From: Niveispirillum sp048066115 | GTDB lineage: Bacteria > Pseudomonadota > Alphaproteobacteria > Azospirillales > Azospirillaceae | Length of the DNA stretch: 64,000 nucleotides | Assembly (NCBI RefSeq): GCF_048066115.1 | Contig: NZ_JBLTYX010000015.1 | Span: 118,059-182,058 of the forward strand | Direction: 5' to 3' | Translations under genes and position numbers: made by a program | Shown here: piece after piece, positions 43,601 to 50,332 of the stretch | Layout: each line of letters begins with the position of its first letter | Numbering within the stretch: position 1 is the first letter of the stretch | The notes under the pieces: generated by a model | Told to the model about the DNA's origin: nothing | Seen by the model: the letters and a program-made list of their open reading frames with translations, nothing else | Database searches by the model: none

Positions 43601-44147
43601 CCCGGTCTTCACGGCGCGGTTCCAGGGGCTGGTCAATGGCGATACCGGCGACAACCTGACGGGCCTGCGCTTCCAGACCCTGGCCGACGCGACTTCCGCC
43701 GCCGGCCCCTACGCCATCAATGCCGAGGGCATCACCAATGCCAATTACCAGATCACCTATGTCGGCGGGCAGCTGACCGTGACCGGTAGCGGCGTATTGC
43801 CGCCCGCCGTGGCCGAAGCGGCGCCTGTCACCACCATCACCCAGCCGGCCCGCGCCCCGTCGGTGCCCAGTGTGACGGTGGCGGCCCCCGTGGCCGCCGC
43901 CCCCGTCGCGCCGCCGCCGGCACCGGCCGGCAGCACGCCCGCCCCCACCGTCGACGGCGCGTCGGCGGCACTGGCGGCGGTGAACCAGAATGTGCAGTCG
44001 GCCAGCGGATCGGCCGCCGATGATGACAGTGCCGCGGAGGAGATGATCCCCGGCCTGCTGTCGCAGCAGCGGCGCCTGCCCGGCGAGGCGCCGGAGGGCA
44101 CGCCCGGCCTGGAACAGCAATTCCCCAATCTGGGCAGGGTCTGGTGA
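34695..44147 (+). CDS. TpsA giant exoprotein with filamentous haemagglutinin N-terminus and MBG/YDG repeats
   Basis: A 3150-residue exoprotein. An extended, Arg-rich signal peptide (about residues 1-35, ending LPAAAQS) is followed by a TPS secretion domain (about 36-290: GQTLINQTSDRALIDWRSF, IDGSLSANGQVVIIDKAGIV). The usual NPNG motif is altered to DKAG. Residues about 300-1820 form a long Ser/Thr/Gly-rich beta-helix region. Residues about 1827-3031 hold 15 tandem beta modules: about five YDG-like, then ten MBG-like with the consensus KIYGTDDPALTY...GTYAISQGSL. A Pro/Ala-rich C-terminus follows. Two Cys (1114, 1122), the only ones I see, lie in a patch of atypical composition. Likely a surface adhesin. 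Its stop overlaps the CHAT gene start. Confidence 0.92.
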   Translation: MAAAVRWQAGRDRRWRRGFRALTLASVFTLPAAAQSPQGGTVVVGGATIAAGQGGQTLINQTSDRALIDWRSFDIGKDASVLVTQPGAGSLLVNRVTGNGAGTRIDGSLSANGQVVIIDKAGIVIGRAARVDAGAFLATTADIDNADFAAGRLVFGKAGLAGASVVNEGTIRVADGGYAVLAAPEVRNGGLVEARLGRVVLAGTERFTLDLAGDGLLRFELPADVAGRVVNDGTLTGTRVLMTARAARDGMAGVVNAGGLVEATAAREVDGRIIIGGEGTETAVTGTVRAEGGAIDILGDKVALAGATVDATGAVDGGSIRIGGDFQGGGDLHRAQTTSIDAGSRISADGATGAGGRVIVWADGRTDHAGAISARGATDGGFAEVSGKGTLRFAGTADLAGGKGGKAGQLLLDPTNITIGTVADVDGAGSQDDDIPSNGTIGSGDYSGADSLITASAIVNLLNSGTSVTLAAGNDINVNSSIAKTAGTGATLSLNAGRDLSFASGVGVTSTSGALSMDFDAGRSFQATGGSFTSNGGNISVTATGTGATTGINLSGASFSSGSGSLTLAGAGSATGVHLGGNSSLSVGNGGMGVTGTGAVGVDFAYGTATSTGVGDIAITGTSNGTGAGAVGIRLDRSSGGAISASAGDISLTGTGGGGTGTANYGVLASGGFAVSAGSGDVAVTATGGTGSVGLAVGGSATFGGSGQSGTVTLRADGMVLDGATIRSSGRVHLRADSASRALIVGGTDDSAGLALSTTELSGVTAGVLTLGDSTGGTVTVSANPSTTNIGALELVSATMNVGSAIVGLVESFLNAGKNATLETGGAMTVTDGIAKSAGGDASLTLRAAGDLTFNSGIGVTAGTGKLGMAFTGGYNGSGTFGATGAGSFTSNGGDITLAGQSGLTLSSTTVTAGAGTIILAGGDIALTGTSITSTGRVQLRPYATGGQMDIGATGAGSGVANVSQAELNQISAGMLRLGALDGGNLVISSALSHAGDVVELASAGAVTQTADINVASLSLLGTGGSYTLTRTGNDVTTLAANTGSVDFRSNLNLTVGTVAGTTGLTFTGNASLYAGDALITLAQAANYAGSGTGTLTLSSDIDVAVQSTATVGCLTTNPSTCTGKLNIVLAADGNEAGTPGSVLVSGATLSTNGGNITIGSGTNPATRAAEGRAATGIGVDITNSTLNAGSGGTILVNGDGAPGGTNSTTGIGISISGSSTLSVAGNGSITLNGTGGANNDTGIGINISGGNLTATGAGTITLNGTGGAGNTLTAGVAIGAHSIMSTATGALSINGTQAATGTNKYGILLRGDPGSDDATRSAIYSTGGGSVSLTAIGAGARLVANRDSGAEFSRAFIGWNGTTAGGGTVTLTADDVGLSNGSGGSSLSIGGSGNLVVQPHTIAASIGVGDGASGDMALGQVELDTFRAGFSSVTIGRSDGTGAISVSGAAFRDNTNIISNNGAITIAGALSTGSGGDAGTLAVATKGLLTISAAISTQNQDITLSADRLNLTGSLNAGTATATLTTSTAARAIDLGSATDAASALEISSAELNRVTAGTIRIGSSSAGAIGISQAIAPTGSGTLHLRSGAGVTQSGAITVANLAVTATGAVALASANNAVTSFAAGTTNSNVAFRDDTGFAIASVDSVAGVSAGTGNLALTSTGTVTQTTAITAAGLALTGTGGAYTLAHASNAVATVAANTGSIDVGLSGAGSVGTVGSVTGITTSGTTKLTSGGNLTIASGAVVSASGTGDALVLAANGNFTNNGGSGALVVTGGGRFLVFSHAPSTSSVGGISALPLYNRAFTFSGRTYATVSNTGNRFVYSYAPTLTVTPDSVSRTYTGSTITGLTYTVSGLVTGDTLSDAVSGTGTITGAGRNVDAYTLTAGAGTLASDLGYGFSYGTGTLTVTKKALTYEVANGSSTYGTLAGNGAVTWTGLVGGDDVDGTVTTYRGATAETLAVRTNVGSLTQKVTALTGTDAGNYEIAATGNTDGTLTIAQKALTYSVAAVDSIYGTLATLAGAVLTGVVSGDDVTATVGLSGGTLAPKLAAGSYSQTVTLGGADLGNYSYASGHSVGQLTVARKQITYDISDVNATYGTLAVLGTPVLTGVETGDTVTADVLLGSGTLTNRLSAGTHGLVLSSLAGTSSSNYVLAGTGNRNGTLTVAQKALTASIAAVSGTYGQAIAAGAVSLTGLVTGDSVTGDLVVEAGGSSVNVGPTLAAGSYTQRVTGLSGADASNYVLQGGPFTSTLTVTPALLTVTAANLAKIYGTDDPSLTYSVTGLVNGDTLSGGLTRAAGRNVGTYAISQGSLSASSNYTLSFQGGTLTINPAALTITAASVSKVYGTDDPALTYGVTGLVAGDSLSGSLARAAGRDAGTYAISQGSLAAGPNYTVSFVGGTLTVTPAPLTISAASVTKIYGTDDPALTYGVTGLVAGDSLSGTLTRASGRDAGTYAISQGSLSAGPNYNVTFQGGTLTITPAPLTITAASATKVYGTDDPALTYSVSGLLAGDSLSGALERAGGRDVGTYAITRGSLDAGANYTVGFQGGTLTITPAALTITAASVTKVYGDDDPDLAFSVSGLAAGDSLGGALARAGGENVGTYAITRGSLDAGANYVVSFQGGALTVTPAALTVTADAITSLYMDRDPALTYQVSGLKRGDEAGSVLSGALVRAAGSDVGTYAIGQGGLTANANYRLNFTGAEFTILPVNLTLSVVAANLTKIYGDGDPTLTFTATGLRGKDTLEGVLSGSLSRVAGEDVGSYAITQGTLAATSANYVIAFTPGTLTITPANLSVAAMMVTRTYGDGDPTLTYSVSGLKRGDSAGSILSGGLVRAAGEDAGTYAINQGSLALASGNYTMSFTGGQLTINPALLSVTANAVARLYGAADPALTYAVTGLKRGDAAGTVLSGALARDGGGNVGRYAIGQGTLAANGNYRISFQGAELTINPAPLSVLVDSVTRAYGAANPVFTARFQGLVNGDTGDNLTGLRFQTLADATSAAGPYAINAEGITNANYQITYVGGQLTVTGSGVLPPAVAEAAPVTTITQPARAPSVPSVTVAAPVAAAPVAPPPAPAGSTPAPTVDGASAALAAVNQNVQSASGSAADDDSAAEEMIPGLLSQQRRLPGEAPEGTPGLEQQFPNLGRVW
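41466..42590 (+). repeat. Five tandem 225-bp MBG repeats inside tpsA
   Basis: Five units of exactly 75 codons start at 41466, 41691, 41916, 42141 and 42366. Each begins with a LTITAASVTKVYG-like strand and ends with NPA or TPA. Neighbouring units share long DNA identities (for example TATGGCACGGATGATCCGG), so copy number could change by recombination. Confidence 0.9.
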
Positions 44148-47100
44148 TGGCGCGGCCTCTCGCCCCCCTGTTCCTGGCGCTGCTGCTGGCCGGCTGTGCC
44201 GCCAAGGGGCCGGGGGTGCCCGCGAAACCGGCGGCCGGTGGCGCCGGCCCCATCGCCATGGGCCGCAACCTGATCGGCGAGGAATGCCGCGCCGTGCCGG
44301 TGGAAAGCGGCGAGGGCACCGCCTATTCCCTGTTCTGCGGCAGCTGGGAACAGCCCAGCGGCGGGCTTTCCGTCACCGATCTCTATGATCCCCTGCCCAA
44401 GGACAAGGCGGCGTGGGAGCGGCAGGTCCTGCTGGAGAACAGCCGTACCGCCTGGGCCGGCGGGCTGGCGCAGAAGGCCATCTGCCAGCCGCCGGCCAAC
44501 CAGACCGGCCCGCAAGGCCATCCGGTGCTGGTCAGCCATTGCCAGTTGCGCGAGGGGGGCTGGCCCTATCTGGCCGTCACCCTGTTCGACGGACGGCGCA
44601 TGGTACAGGCCGATGGCATCCCGGCCCTGGCCGAGCTGATGATGGATGCCGGCAACCGCATGAAGGCCGAGCCGGTCACGGGTGTCGCGGCAGGTAACGA
44701 CTGGTCGCTGGCGCTGCGGGCGGCGTTGGGGGAGGGCGCGATTTCCTTCGGGCGCGGCGATCTGAACGCGTTCGAGCGGACGTCGGAGGTGGGGCGCCTG
44801 TCCAATTCGGTGGAGGATTACGCGGGTGCGGAGGCCGCCTACCGCAAGGCGCTGGATATCCAGACCAAGGCGCTGGGGCCCGACAGTCCGGGGGCCGGCG
44901 ACACGCTGATGACGCTGGCGCTGGAAGTGTCCAACCAGGGGCGGGGGCCGGAGGCCGATGCCCTGTTCCGCCGTGCCGACGCGCTTTTGCAGAAAAGCTT
45001 CGACAAGGCGGCCCGCGCGCGGCTGGGCAGCTATATGGCCTTCCATGCCGCCAATGGCGGCGATGCGCGGCGCGCCCTGTCGCTGGGCCGCGACAGCAGC
45101 GCCATCCGCCGCGCCATCGTCGATGATCTGGAGGAACAGGCCGGCGGCGGGGCCAACCGCGCCGTCCTGGGCAGCCTGGCGGCGGCCAGGGGCGACCTGA
45201 TCCATTCGCTGCTGCTGGAGGCCACGGTTTCCCTGCGGCTGGAGCAATATGGGCTGGCGGATGCGGCCGCACAGGAGGCAGCGACCCTGTTCAGCCGCAC
45301 GCGCGGCCTGCCGCCCTGGTGGCATGCGCGCATCCTGGGTATCCAGGGACTGGCCAAGGCCGGCAAGGGCGATGCGGCCGGCGGGGCCGCCCTGATGTCC
45401 AAGGCGGTGGCGTCCAACAAGCAGCTGTTCGGTGCCGGCTGGCCGGTGGCGTCCAGCATGCTGGAACTGGGCCGGGTCTATGCCCAGGCCGGCATGGATG
45501 ATGAAGCGCTGGCGATCTATCGCGAGGCGTTGGGCATGCTGGCGGGGCTGGACACCGAACGGGGGCAATTGCCGCTGGACCGGCTGGCGCCGTTCCTGGA
45601 TGTGCTGTACCGGCGGTCGCAGGCCCAGCCCGACAAGCGTGCCGAATACCATGCGGAGATGTTCCGGGCGTTGCAGGCGGTGCGCGAGGGGGTGGTGGGC
45701 CAGACCATCACCCGCACCGCCGCCCGCTTCGCCAGCACCGATCCCGCCGTGTCCGACCTGATCCGCCGGCAGCAGGACGGGGTGCGCAACCGCGACCGTT
45801 TGCGGATCGAGGCGGCGGCGGAAACCGCAAAGCCGGATGTGCAGCGTGACCGGGCACGTGAAGAGGGACTTGCCAAGCAGCTGGAGGCGGCGACGGCCGA
45901 CGCCCAGGGGCTGGAGCGGCAGTTGCAGGCCGCCTTCCCCGATTATGCCCGGCTGACCAAGCCGGCGCCGGTGGAGCCGGCTTCGCTGCGGGCCCGGCTG
46001 CGCGAGGGGCAGGCGCTGGTGCAGTTCGCCTTCGCGTCCGGCGGCTCCTATGGGTTCATCCTCACGAAATCCAAGCTGATCGCGTATTCGGTCACGATCG
46101 GGCGCGCCGACTTGCAGGATAAGGTGGCGGAGCTGCGCCGGTCGATCACGCCGCGGGCAGGCGTGCTGCCGCCGTTCGACCTGGACCTGTCGCATGACCT
46201 CTATGTCCGGCTGTTCGGCGGGGCCGGCGATGCGCTGGCCGGGGTGGAGCATCTGCTGCTGGTGCCGTCCGCGGCCCTGGCCAGCCTGCCGCCGGCCCTG
46301 CTGGTGCGGGAAAAGGCCCAGGCGGGGGATTATGCCCGGGCATCCTGGCTGGTGCGGGACATGGCGGTGTCGGTTATGCCGTCGGTACCGGCCTTCCTGG
46401 CCCTGTCGGGGGCCGTGACGCGACCGCAAGCGGCCAAGCCCTTCATCGGGTTCGCCGCCCCGCCCTTCCAGGGTAGGGATGCGGGCGGGCTGAAGGCGCT
46501 GGGCGAGGAATGCCGCACCGATGCCGCCCTGGACCCGGCCCTGCTGCGCGCCCTGGCGCCGCTGCCGGAAACGGCGGGGGAGATCGGGGAGATCGGGCGG
46601 CGGCTGGGGGCCACGCCGGCCGATCTGCTGACGGGCGGGGCGGTGACCAAGGCGGCGGTGCGCGCGGCGGGACTGGAGCAGTACCGCATCGTCTATTTCG
46701 CCACCCATGGCCTGCTGCCGGGGGAACTGCGCTGCCAATCGCAGCCGGGGCTGGCCCTGGCGCCGCCCGACACGCCGCCAGCCAGTGCGGCGGATGATGG
46801 ATTGCTGACCGCGTCCGACATCGCGCTGTTGCGCCTGAATGCCGATCTGGTGGTGCTGTCGGCCTGCAACACGGCGGGCGGCGACGCGCGGCTGGGCGGC
46901 GAGGCGCTGTCCGGCTTGGCGGAAAGCTTCTTCTTCGCCGGTGCGCGCGGCCTGCTGGTCAGCCATTGGCAGGTGCCGTCGGCGCCGACCGTGCTGCTGA
47001 TGACCGGCCTGTTCGCGCAAGATCCCGGTCTGGACAAGGCGGCCGCCCTGGCGGCGGCACAACGATCATTGGCGTCGTCGCCCGCGACGGCGCATCCTTT

Positions 47101-47158
47101 CAACTGGGCGGCCTTCACCCTGGTGGGTGCGGCCGCCAACCCTGGCAATGGAGCCTGA
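44147..47158 (+). CDS. CHAT-domain protease lipoprotein with TPR-like repeats
   Basis: A 1003-residue protein. A lipoprotein signal ends at Cys17 in LALLLAGCAAKG; the residue after Cys is Ala, so the Lol system should send it to the outer membrane. Residues about 210-520 form helical TPR-like repeats (YAGAEAAYRKALDIQTKALG). Residues about 650-1000 are a caspase-like CHAT domain with catalytic His854 in VYFATHGLLPG and Cys907 in VVLSACNTAGGD, followed by GLAESFFFAGARGLLVSHWQV. The ATG overlaps the tpsA stop (TGATG); a GTG just upstream is possible. A periplasm-facing CHAT protease coupled to tpsA suggests processing of the exoprotein (inference). Confidence 0.92.
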   Translation: MARPLAPLFLALLLAGCAAKGPGVPAKPAAGGAGPIAMGRNLIGEECRAVPVESGEGTAYSLFCGSWEQPSGGLSVTDLYDPLPKDKAAWERQVLLENSRTAWAGGLAQKAICQPPANQTGPQGHPVLVSHCQLREGGWPYLAVTLFDGRRMVQADGIPALAELMMDAGNRMKAEPVTGVAAGNDWSLALRAALGEGAISFGRGDLNAFERTSEVGRLSNSVEDYAGAEAAYRKALDIQTKALGPDSPGAGDTLMTLALEVSNQGRGPEADALFRRADALLQKSFDKAARARLGSYMAFHAANGGDARRALSLGRDSSAIRRAIVDDLEEQAGGGANRAVLGSLAAARGDLIHSLLLEATVSLRLEQYGLADAAAQEAATLFSRTRGLPPWWHARILGIQGLAKAGKGDAAGGAALMSKAVASNKQLFGAGWPVASSMLELGRVYAQAGMDDEALAIYREALGMLAGLDTERGQLPLDRLAPFLDVLYRRSQAQPDKRAEYHAEMFRALQAVREGVVGQTITRTAARFASTDPAVSDLIRRQQDGVRNRDRLRIEAAAETAKPDVQRDRAREEGLAKQLEAATADAQGLERQLQAAFPDYARLTKPAPVEPASLRARLREGQALVQFAFASGGSYGFILTKSKLIAYSVTIGRADLQDKVAELRRSITPRAGVLPPFDLDLSHDLYVRLFGGAGDALAGVEHLLLVPSAALASLPPALLVREKAQAGDYARASWLVRDMAVSVMPSVPAFLALSGAVTRPQAAKPFIGFAAPPFQGRDAGGLKALGEECRTDAALDPALLRALAPLPETAGEIGEIGRRLGATPADLLTGGAVTKAAVRAAGLEQYRIVYFATHGLLPGELRCQSQPGLALAPPDTPPASAADDGLLTASDIALLRLNADLVVLSACNTAGGDARLGGEALSGLAESFFFAGARGLLVSHWQVPSAPTVLLMTGLFAQDPGLDKAAALAAAQRSLASSPATAHPFNWAAFTLVGAAANPGNGA

Positions 47159-47162
47159 TCCC

Positions 47163-47843
47163 ATGGTCCGCCCCGCCCCGCTTCTGGCATTCGCCCTGCT
47201 GTTCGCCACGTCCGTTCACGCCGCCCCGCTGGTGGTGGCGGAGGCCAAGGGCATCGACCTGGCTCCCGGCGCCACCGTGGATGACAAGGCGGCGCTGACG
47301 CTCGCCGACGGGGCGCGGCTGGTGCTGATCGGGGAGGATGGGTCGCAGGTGACCTTGCGCGGGCCGTTCAAGGGCGCGCCGGCCGGCGCCGGCCAGGGGG
47401 CGACGCAGCAGCTGGCCGGCCTGCTGTCGGCGCGCGGCACCGACGCGACCAGCCTGGGTGCCGTGCGCGATGCCGGGGCCAAGGCGGCATTGCCCGATCC
47501 GTGGCTGGTCGATGCGGCCTCATCGGGTTCGGCCTGTGTGAAGGTGGGGCAGGAGGTGGTGCTGTGGCGCGCCGATGCCGCCAAGCCGGCCAGCCTGACC
47601 CTGATGCCGGCCGATCGCGCCTGGACCGCCAATGCCGAGTGGCCGGCGGGAGAGGGGCGGCTGGCCCTGCCGGAACTGCCGATCACCGATGGCGGCACGA
47701 TGCTGTTCGAGCTTGACGGGGCGGCGGCGGCCGTCACCTTCCACCTGCTGCCGGCGTCGGTGACGGCGCCGAGGATGGCGGCGGGCTGGATGGCGGCCAA
47801 GCAGTGCGACCGGCAGGCGCGCGCCCTGCTGGCCGCGAACTGA
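47163..47843 (+). CDS. Exported FecR-like protein of unknown function
   Basis: A 226-residue protein with a Sec signal (residues 1-20, ending SVHAA). Residues about 25-70 (GATVDDKAALTLADGARLVL, then DGSQVTLRGPF) follow the FecR-domain pattern, a beta-rich periplasmic signalling module. The rest is Ala-rich with no motif I know; two Cys at about residues 120 and 218 could pair. It is 4 bp after the CHAT gene and 6 bp before the CHASE2 cyclase, so it belongs to this run. It may sit between the outer-membrane CHAT protein and the periplasmic CHASE2 sensor (inference). Confidence 0.75.
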   Translation: MVRPAPLLAFALLFATSVHAAPLVVAEAKGIDLAPGATVDDKAALTLADGARLVLIGEDGSQVTLRGPFKGAPAGAGQGATQQLAGLLSARGTDATSLGAVRDAGAKAALPDPWLVDAASSGSACVKVGQEVVLWRADAAKPASLTLMPADRAWTANAEWPAGEGRLALPELPITDGGTMLFELDGAAAAVTFHLLPASVTAPRMAAGWMAAKQCDRQARALLAAN

Positions 47844-47849
47844 CCGGCC

Positions 47850-49793
47850 ATGGACCTGCGCCGCCTGCCCATCATCCTTTCCATCCTGCTGCTGGCGGGT
47901 CTGGCACCCCTGGCCCTGGTGCGGGCCGCACCGTTTTTGCAGGGGATCGAGAACTGGGTGGCGGATTACCGGGTGGCGACGCGCACGCCAGCGGCCGCCC
48001 AGCAGCCGGACATCGTCATCGCCGCCATCACCGAGGATACGCTGGCGCGTTTTCCCTATCGCTCCCCCGTCGACCGCGCCTTCCTGGCCGATCTGCTGCG
48101 CATGCTGGAGGCCAAGGGGGCGAAGGCGGTGCTGCTGGACGTGCTGCTGGACCAGCCGACGGAGCCGGCCAAGGACCAGGCGCTGGCCGAGGCGATCCGG
48201 GGGCTGGGCATCCCGCTGGTGGTCAGCCATGGTGGTGCCGCGGAGGGGCTGACCGAGGCGCAGGTCGCCTATATCGACGCGTTCGTGCCGGCGCCACGGC
48301 GTGGCTGGGCCAATCTGGTGAAGGATAACCTGGACGGCACGGTGCGCTGGATATTCCCCGGCAAACCCGCACCCGACGGGCATTGGCAGGCGGGCGTGGT
48401 GCCCGCACTGGCCGCGCATCTGGGCCTGACCCCGCCGCGCGGGTTGACCCCCATCGCCTGGCGCGGCCGGCCGGATGCGGCCACGGCACCGTTCCGGCAG
48501 TTCCCCGCCCATGCCGTGGCGCTGCTGCCGCCGGCCTGGTTCAAGGACAAGATCGTGCTGGTGGGGGCCGACCTGTCGGACCGCGACCGCCACATCACCC
48601 CGTTCCGCACGGCCTTTGCCGGCAATGCCGGCGTGCTGCCCGGCATCACCATCCATGCCCATGCCCTGTCGCAGTTGATCGAGGGCCGGGTGCCGCCGGA
48701 ACAGGGACTGGCGCTGGCGGTGATTGTCGGGCTGGTGGCCGCCGGGCTGGGTCTGGCGCTGGGGCTGGTGGAGATATCGCTGTGGCTGCGGGCGCTGCTG
48801 GGGCTGGGTCTGATCATCGGCCTGTGGCTGCTGGCCGATCCGGCCTATGCCAAGGCCAATATCCTGCTGCCGCAGATCGGGCCGTCCTTGTCGGTGATGC
48901 TGGGCCTGTGGCTGACCGATATCTGGCGCGGGCGGCAGGAGCGGGACCAGCGTCGTTTCGTGCAGGCGGCCTTTGCCAAGTACCTGTCGCCCGTGCTGCT
49001 GGACGATCTGATCAAGGACCCGTCGAAACTGTCCATCGACCCCAAGCGCCGCGACATGTCCTATGTCTTCACCGACGTGGCGGGGTTCACCACCATATCG
49101 GAGGGGATGGACGCCGCCACCCTGGCCGATGTGATGAACCGGTACCTGGACGGGATGGTGAAGGTGGTGTTCGCCCATGGCGGCATGGTGGACAAGTTCA
49201 TCGGCGATGCCGTCTTCGCCCTGTTCGGCGCACCGCGCGACATGGCCGACCATGCGGCGCGCGCGGCGGCCTGTGCCCTGGACCTGGACCGGTTCGCGCA
49301 GAGTTTCCTTGTGGCGGAAACGGCGGCGGGGCGGCCGTTTGGCGTCACCCGCATCGGGGTGCATTCCGGACCGGCCAGCGTGGGCAATTTCGGGTCCGAC
49401 GCGCGGTTCGAATATACGGCCCTGGGCGACGCGGTGAATACGGCGGCGCGGCTGGAGGGGCTGAACAAATATTTCGGCACCCGCGTGGCGATGAGCGGGG
49501 CGACGGCCGGGCGCTGCCCCGACCTGGCCCGCCGGCCCATCGGCCGCGTCGTGCTGAAGGGCAAGACGGAGCCGATCGAGGTTCTGCAGCCGCTGGACAA
49601 GGCGGAGGCGGAGAGCGCCTTCATGATCGCCTATGGTGCCGCCTACGCCGCCATGGCGGCAGGCGACGCGGGCGCGCTGGATGCCTTCGCGGCACTGGCG
49701 GCGGAACGGCCGGATGATGGCCCGTCCAGCCTGCATCTGGAGCGGCTGGCCATGGGGGGCAACCGTGATCTGGTGGTGATGGCGGACAAGTAA
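47850..49793 (+). CDS. CHASE2-domain class III adenylate cyclase
   Basis: A 647-residue membrane cyclase. N-terminal helix (about 7-30), periplasmic CHASE2 sensor domain (about 35-290: VIAAITEDTLARFPYRSPVD, FKDKIVLVGADLSDRDRHIT), three transmembrane helices (about 290-385), then a cyclase domain (about 400-590). Metal-binding Asp409 is in YVFTDVAGFTTISEG and Asp453 in KFIGDAVFALFG. The adenine-selecting Lys449 and Thr in YTALGDAVNTAARLEGL, plus the transition-state Asn and Arg there, are all present, so it should make cAMP. It starts six bases after the FecR-like gene. The sensor faces the compartment where the CHAT and FecR-like proteins reside. Confidence 0.93.
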   Translation: MDLRRLPIILSILLLAGLAPLALVRAAPFLQGIENWVADYRVATRTPAAAQQPDIVIAAITEDTLARFPYRSPVDRAFLADLLRMLEAKGAKAVLLDVLLDQPTEPAKDQALAEAIRGLGIPLVVSHGGAAEGLTEAQVAYIDAFVPAPRRGWANLVKDNLDGTVRWIFPGKPAPDGHWQAGVVPALAAHLGLTPPRGLTPIAWRGRPDAATAPFRQFPAHAVALLPPAWFKDKIVLVGADLSDRDRHITPFRTAFAGNAGVLPGITIHAHALSQLIEGRVPPEQGLALAVIVGLVAAGLGLALGLVEISLWLRALLGLGLIIGLWLLADPAYAKANILLPQIGPSLSVMLGLWLTDIWRGRQERDQRRFVQAAFAKYLSPVLLDDLIKDPSKLSIDPKRRDMSYVFTDVAGFTTISEGMDAATLADVMNRYLDGMVKVVFAHGGMVDKFIGDAVFALFGAPRDMADHAARAAACALDLDRFAQSFLVAETAAGRPFGVTRIGVHSGPASVGNFGSDARFEYTALGDAVNTAARLEGLNKYFGTRVAMSGATAGRCPDLARRPIGRVVLKGKTEPIEVLQPLDKAEAESAFMIAYGAAYAAMAAGDAGALDAFAALAAERPDDGPSSLHLERLAMGGNRDLVVMADK

Positions 49794-49808
49794 TAGGGCA
49801 ACAAAACC

Positions 49809-49837
49809 TTGCCAGGGGGCGGGCGGGGAACGATAAC
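49809..49837 (+). promoter_or_regulatory. Possible sigma-70-type promoter
   Basis: TTGCCA (49809-49814) and GATAAC (49832-49837) are 17 bp apart, 29 bp upstream of the cNMP-binding gene start. This could give that gene separate expression from the cyclase. Match to consensus is four of six in each box. Confidence 0.35.
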
Positions 49838-49865
49838 AGGCGTATGCTATCTAAGGGGTCGGGAA

Positions 49866-50318
49866 ATGGCCGAAGGTATCCTCAACCGCAAGTTCGTGCC
49901 TGCCGGCAAGCAGCTGTTCCTGACGGGTGAACGCGGCGACCATATGTACTTGGTCCAGTCGGGCCGCATCCGCATCTGGCGCGGCGAACCGGAGCATCCC
50001 GTGGTGCTGGCGGAGGTGGGGCCCAATTGCCTGTTCGGGGAAATGGCCCTGATCGATGACGGCACGCGCTCGGCCTGCGCCCATGCGGTGGAGGATACGA
50101 CCCTGATCGTCATCTCCGGCGAGAAGGTGCGTCAGCGCCTGGCGGAGGCCGATCCGTTCGTGGCCAGCATCGTGCGCATCCTGGCCCGCAACCTGCGTTC
50201 CGCCAACGACCATCTGGAAGGGCTGATGGGCCAGATGCTGGCCGTCAGCGCCATCAAGGCCCGCGAGATCGCGCCCAACGACGATGTGAAGAACCTGACC
50301 GGCGCCGCCGAGGGGTGA
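49866..50318 (+). CDS. Stand-alone cyclic-nucleotide-binding protein
   Basis: A 150-residue cytoplasmic protein that is essentially one cNMP-binding domain: MYLVQSGRIRIWRG, then the phosphate-binding cassette NCLFGEMALIDDGTRSA with the conserved Glu and Arg, and VRQRLAEADPFVASIVRILA. A short helical tail follows; there is no helix-turn-helix. I chose the ATG at 49866, the residue where homology begins. It is 72 bp downstream of the CHASE2 cyclase and likely reads the cAMP made there, acting on a partner protein rather than DNA. Fold and cassette resemble domain 1 of the protein at 30889. Confidence 0.87.
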   Translation: MAEGILNRKFVPAGKQLFLTGERGDHMYLVQSGRIRIWRGEPEHPVVLAEVGPNCLFGEMALIDDGTRSACAHAVEDTTLIVISGEKVRQRLAEADPFVASIVRILARNLRSANDHLEGLMGQMLAVSAIKAREIAPNDDVKNLTGAAEG

Positions 50319-50332
50319 AGGGCGGGCTAACC

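Noticed and set aside
34479..44120. Three long antisense frames (about 1000-1180 codons) opposite tpsA
   Set aside because: Same cause: repetitive GC-rich template. No recognisable domain, no ribosome-binding sites, and the sense frame is continuous.
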